Source of the DNA: Cyclobacteriaceae bacterium
GTDB taxonomy: Bacteria > Bacteroidota > Bacteroidia > Cytophagales > Cyclobacteriaceae
DNA: 64,000 bases
Assembly: GCA_028285685.1 (NCBI GenBank)
Contig: JANQOR010000012.1
Coordinates: 1 to 64,000, forward strand
Direction: 5' to 3'
The notes beneath the pieces are model-generated. The model did not search any database, was not told the DNA's origin, and saw only the letters and a program-made list of their open reading frames with translations. Positions 61,038-64,000 of this stretch are shown one piece after another; position 1 is the first letter of the stretch, and each line of letters opens with the position of its first letter. The position numbers and the translations under genes are program-made.

Positions 61038-64000
61038 CTAATGTTTTATGATTCTACCATTGAACACCGTATCCCCTGCTTTTAAACGATAGAAGTATAT
61101 TCCGTCATCGACTGCAGTCAGGTCAAGTTGGAGACTACTGGAATCACTATTGCCCCGCTTGAGCATCAATCTTCCAGAACTATCAAACACAAGAATTTCC
61201 TGCACTTTAGTACCGGACGGCACCTGAAATTGAACAATGCCATTCGTTGGATTTGGATAAACAGCAAATTCGTGATTTTCCGACACTGATAGAGGTAAAC
61301 TTCTATTGAATTCCAAAATCTCGGAGTTCATTTGAAGTGTTTCGAAAGAAGCGCTGATGACCTCTGAGTATGCCGGAGAAAAGCTGATTTCGGAGGGGGT
61401 GGATGCATTTGTCTTCCTGAATTTCAATCGAGCAAAACTTTCTTGTGCGGTGGCCCCGCTGAGCTTTTTGTCATCCCATGAAACCCGTATTGCTCCTTTC
61501 TCTTTAACCGAGTAGTTAGTTTCATTAATGATCTCACTTGTCAAATCTTCAAAGATTAGGATTTCGGTATCAAATTGCATCTCGAATTGAAGACCGATGA
61601 TCCTTTGCGTATGAACGGTTGCGATTTCCACCTCAAGAAATTCGTCGTTCTCGTCGACTGTTCTTGCCATCAATTCAAAATCCTCTGAGGCAGCTCGCCC
61701 TGTGCCAGAAAAACCAAGTGCATCAAAGCTTGGATCACCAATCTTAACCGCTATAAAATTCGCATTGTCATCTGCGACACCAAGCACGTCCGGATTCTCT
61801 ATTTCAGCAAACGGATCTACAAAGTTGCTTATGTCGGTGGCTGTGCTCACATATTTCCACGAAGGGCCTCCATTGGGCATTTCGTCAAAATCAAATTCCA
61901 GAATTATTTTTCTTAAATACAGAATATCAATTGTGCTGACACTACCGGAATTGTCTACATCGGATGCGATAACCTGATAGGCGTATTGTCGCGTGGCTTC
62001 TCGATTTTGAAGTAAAATATGTTGTCTTATTAGAAGGATATCAAACGTGGAAATACCTTGAGAGATCATTGAATTGTCAGAAACAGGTGAGACCACATAA
62101 TCAGGCAGGTCCAGTGAGTTGAAAGTAATTTGGTAGTCTCCAAATTCATCTGTGGTGGTCACATCTATCGGATTTGCTAAGTCTGTTGGGTCTAGCAAGT
62201 TGATGTCGATGTCGCTTACCTCAACCCCTCGAGGTGTCTCAATGGAACCTCTAACAGTGTGCGTCTCAACACTAGTGGAATTGGATATGACAAAACCGTC
62301 TTCGAAGGCAGCCGGTACCTCGACAAGATTGTCTCCTATTTTCCTGGTTATCTCCACTTGAACTATCGCCTGAGCAGACTCGTCAACTTCAATTTTGCTT
62401 TGAGTTTCTCTCGTTACGATAAACTGGAGATTAAACAAAGTTTCGTCTGGAGCTACGTCTACGCCAAAAACATTGGGATCTGTCCAGGAAACAAGTAGTA
62501 ATCCATCGTTTGTTTGAGTAGATCCGAAATTAGCATTTCCAAGTCCTGGCAGCTGGAATTGAGAAACACTCCTATAAGTTAAGTGCGTAGGATCCCAGTC
62601 TAAAACGAACTGAATAGAGGTAACTGAGTTAAATCCTGATCTTGCTCGTACAGGGATATCAATAATTTCATTCTGTTGGGCCATTTGACTTCCAATAGCC
62701 AGAACTACAACCTCATTTTCCAGCCCATTTTGAAGGATAAGCAAGTCCTGGATAAGTTCGTCAGTATGCTCCCCGACCACAGGTATAAGTGCAGACCGGC
62801 TCAAACCTGAGGTGTTGGCCGTTGCTTCGAAGAGAATAAGATTACTCACTGTATCAGTAGAAATCTCCAACCAACCTCCGTTTTCAACTAAAAAACTGCT
62901 TTCTTCCGGGACCTCAATACCCCACTTAACATTTGTGAAGACCTGTGCTGAGTTAAGCAGAGTATCTTCCGCATTCAGCATAATTTCGCGAGGGCTTACA
63001 TCGAAAAAGACAGATTCGCCTGCCTGCGATACAGAAAATCTAAAACTGACAGACTCATCTGAATTGCCTAGTGTAACAACCGCAGTTCTGCTATCCGTGC
63101 TCACGTTTGGATCGACAACGACGCTTACAGCATCAGGTATATTGTCTTCATCTAGATACACTCTTTCAACTTCCAGCCACGTCGCCAATGTGCCAACAAG
63201 CCATTCAAAATTGGAATGAACGATATAACCTGTAGAATCACCTTGCTCTGGGAAAACAAAGTTTTCTGCGTCCAAGTCAATGAATTCCAGTTCACCCCTT
63301 TGATCAATCCGAACACGCTCCTGATTTCCACTAACTTCAATGAGAATTATAGCTGATCGATCTGCCACATCTAAATTTTCTGCGTATGAAAATCTAAGTA
63401 CACCCGTATCTTGAATAAGTGTATCAATAGTGATCCATTGGGTGGGAGCTCCGTCGTAGTCTACCGTTATATCGCTAAGATCTATAGCACTTATGTCGCT
63501 TGAAAGTATGGTCACCGAGTCCTGACCTGCTTCTTTACCCACCACAACTAAATTTTGATCCACATTCAAGGTGATTACTTTTGGTCTTTGGAAAATTCTT
63601 AGTGTATCATTTACCTCGCTGGAGAATCTACTCTCTACAATCAGGATGGCCGACCTTGCTACATTATTTGAGTTTTCATCCCAGGATATCTCAACCTCAT
63701 CGAAGTTGTTACTACCTATATCTCCTTCAAAGGGAACCGATGGGCTGCGGGGGCTCAGCAATTCAAACTGAATCCATGAGGTGCTGGCAATACTATCCTC
63801 TTCGGCTATTATCTGGTTGGTTTCTCCGCCATCAAGAAAAAGACCACTTACTTCGTAAATGTGCAGTTCATCGCCGACTACTTTTACTGTTAAGTTGTCT
63901 GCTGATGAAGTTATGGGGATGCTGTTGATTCCCCAGAAAATCAAATCCTGACCAGTTTCCTGGGTGATGAACAGCGTATCCCTCAGAAAAATTGACCCAT
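61038..64000 (-). CDS. Large T9SS-sorted BACON/cohesin/dockerin-like protein, N-terminus beyond window
   Basis: The frame stays open from the stop at 61038 to the right edge, so at least 987 codons are coded here and the 5' end is outside. In order: about four BACON-like domains (TSWIQFELLSP, RSAILIVESR, ITIDTLIQDT, FEWLVGTLATWLEVER), a cohesin-like domain (SIQFVLDWDPTHLTYRSV), a CNA-B/carboxypeptidase-regulatory-like domain (GSIETPRGVEVSDIDI), two dockerin-like repeats (STFDILLIRQHIL and DVDNSGSVSTIDILYLRKI), a second cohesin-like domain (GLQFEMQFDTEILIFEDL) and a T9SS sorting domain (FAVYPNPTNGIVQF, GIYFYRLKAG). Probably a surface adhesion or polysaccharide-binding protein. Confidence 0.85.
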   Translation of the reverse strand, partial: GSIFLRDTLFITQETGQDLIFWGINSIPITSSADNLTVKVVGDELHIYEVSGLFLDGGETNQIIAEEDSIASTSWIQFELLSPRSPSVPFEGDIGSNNFDEVEISWDENSNNVARSAILIVESRFSSEVNDTLRIFQRPKVITLNVDQNLVVVGKEAGQDSVTILSSDISAIDLSDITVDYDGAPTQWITIDTLIQDTGVLRFSYAENLDVADRSAIILIEVSGNQERVRIDQRGELEFIDLDAENFVFPEQGDSTGYIVHSNFEWLVGTLATWLEVERVYLDEDNIPDAVSVVVDPNVSTDSRTAVVTLGNSDESVSFRFSVSQAGESVFFDVSPREIMLNAEDTLLNSAQVFTNVKWGIEVPEESSFLVENGGWLEISTDTVSNLILFEATANTSGLSRSALIPVVGEHTDELIQDLLILQNGLENEVVVLAIGSQMAQQNEIIDIPVRARSGFNSVTSIQFVLDWDPTHLTYRSVSQFQLPGLGNANFGSTQTNDGLLLVSWTDPNVFGVDVAPDETLFNLQFIVTRETQSKIEVDESAQAIVQVEITRKIGDNLVEVPAAFEDGFVISNSTSVETHTVRGSIETPRGVEVSDIDINLLDPTDLANPIDVTTTDEFGDYQITFNSLDLPDYVVSPVSDNSMISQGISTFDILLIRQHILLQNREATRQYAYQVIASDVDNSGSVSTIDILYLRKIILEFDFDEMPNGGPSWKYVSTATDISNFVDPFAEIENPDVLGVADDNANFIAVKIGDPSFDALGFSGTGRAASEDFELMARTVDENDEFLEVEIATVHTQRIIGLQFEMQFDTEILIFEDLTSEIINETNYSVKEKGAIRVSWDDKKLSGATAQESFARLKFRKTNASTPSEISFSPAYSEVISASFETLQMNSEILEFNRSLPLSVSENHEFAVYPNPTNGIVQFQVPSGTKVQEILVFDSSGRLMLKRGNSDSSSLQLDLTAVDDGIYFYRLKAGDTVFNGRIIKH

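Noticed and set aside
1-64000. CRISPR array, IS element, prophage or integron
   Set aside because: No regularly spaced identical repeats, transposase, integrase or phage structural genes were found on either strand; the only repeats are inside coding regions, the TTAAC arrays and the tRNA tail.

Overview
The window comes from a member of the Bacteroidota, most likely a Cytophagales-type marine or soil bacterium. The evidence is four proteins ending in type IX secretion (Por) sorting domains, a MurF-Alr fusion protein, start regions without Shine-Dalgarno sequences, and many promoters of the Bacteroidota form TAnnTTTG. It is chromosomal and mostly housekeeping. I see no prophage, IS element, CRISPR array or plasmid functions.

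Layout. 1-3255 (-): the N-terminal 1085 codons of a very large repetitive secreted protein that runs off the left edge. 3471-7888 (+): rimP-nusA-infB, with a terminator-like hairpin and a possible 16-codon leader frame just before rimP. 7981-9005: a small exported protein and a convergent HisA-like protein. 9079-15929: two paralogous histidine kinase/response regulator pairs. Each is read divergently from an exported-protein gene, and each is preceded by helically phased TTAAC repeats; the second pair continues into a DUF819 membrane protein. 16065-16329: tRNA-Val(GAC) followed by decayed tRNA-like pieces. 16355-20886 (-): an SdiA-regulated-type beta-propeller protein coupled to a 1203-residue metallophosphoesterase / kinase-like / outer-membrane barrel fusion. 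20958-25406: an HD phosphohydrolase overlapping a Pycsar-type (PycTM) membrane effector, convergent with a coupled class III cyclase and polyphosphate kinase pair. 25513-30543 (+): tandem GNAT, MurF-Alr, PurK, PurE. 30544-40227: two tandem DUF3857/transglutaminase-like proteins, TerC, a CitM/NhaD-type transporter, a Glu/Leu dehydrogenase, AnmK, and divergent CoaX. 40224-46309 (+): an envelope operon (outer-membrane protein, TPR protein, LptC, small membrane protein, CNNM/HlyC, acyltransferase, GNAT). 46331-52635 (-): MORN protein, M14 peptidase, HtpG, T9SS cargo. 52898-56910: a TPR-AAA+ ATPase coupled to a TPR membrane protein, facing a DRGH nuclease with a lamin-tail domain. 57161-64000: an Omp85 barrel protein and two very large T9SS cargo genes with cohesin-, dockerin- and BACON-like modules; the last is cut by the right edge.

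Most noteworthy: (1) the HD/PycTM effector pair close to a membrane cyclase whose base-selecting and transition-state residues are substituted, coupled to Ppk; (2) the matching operator architecture of the two kinase/regulator operons; (3) the coupled TPR-AAA+/TPR-membrane pair beside a nuclease without a signal peptide; (4) the phosphoesterase/kinase-like/Omp85 fusion; (5) neighbouring secreted proteins that carry both cohesin-like and dockerin-like modules. All functions are read from motifs by eye; no database search was run.
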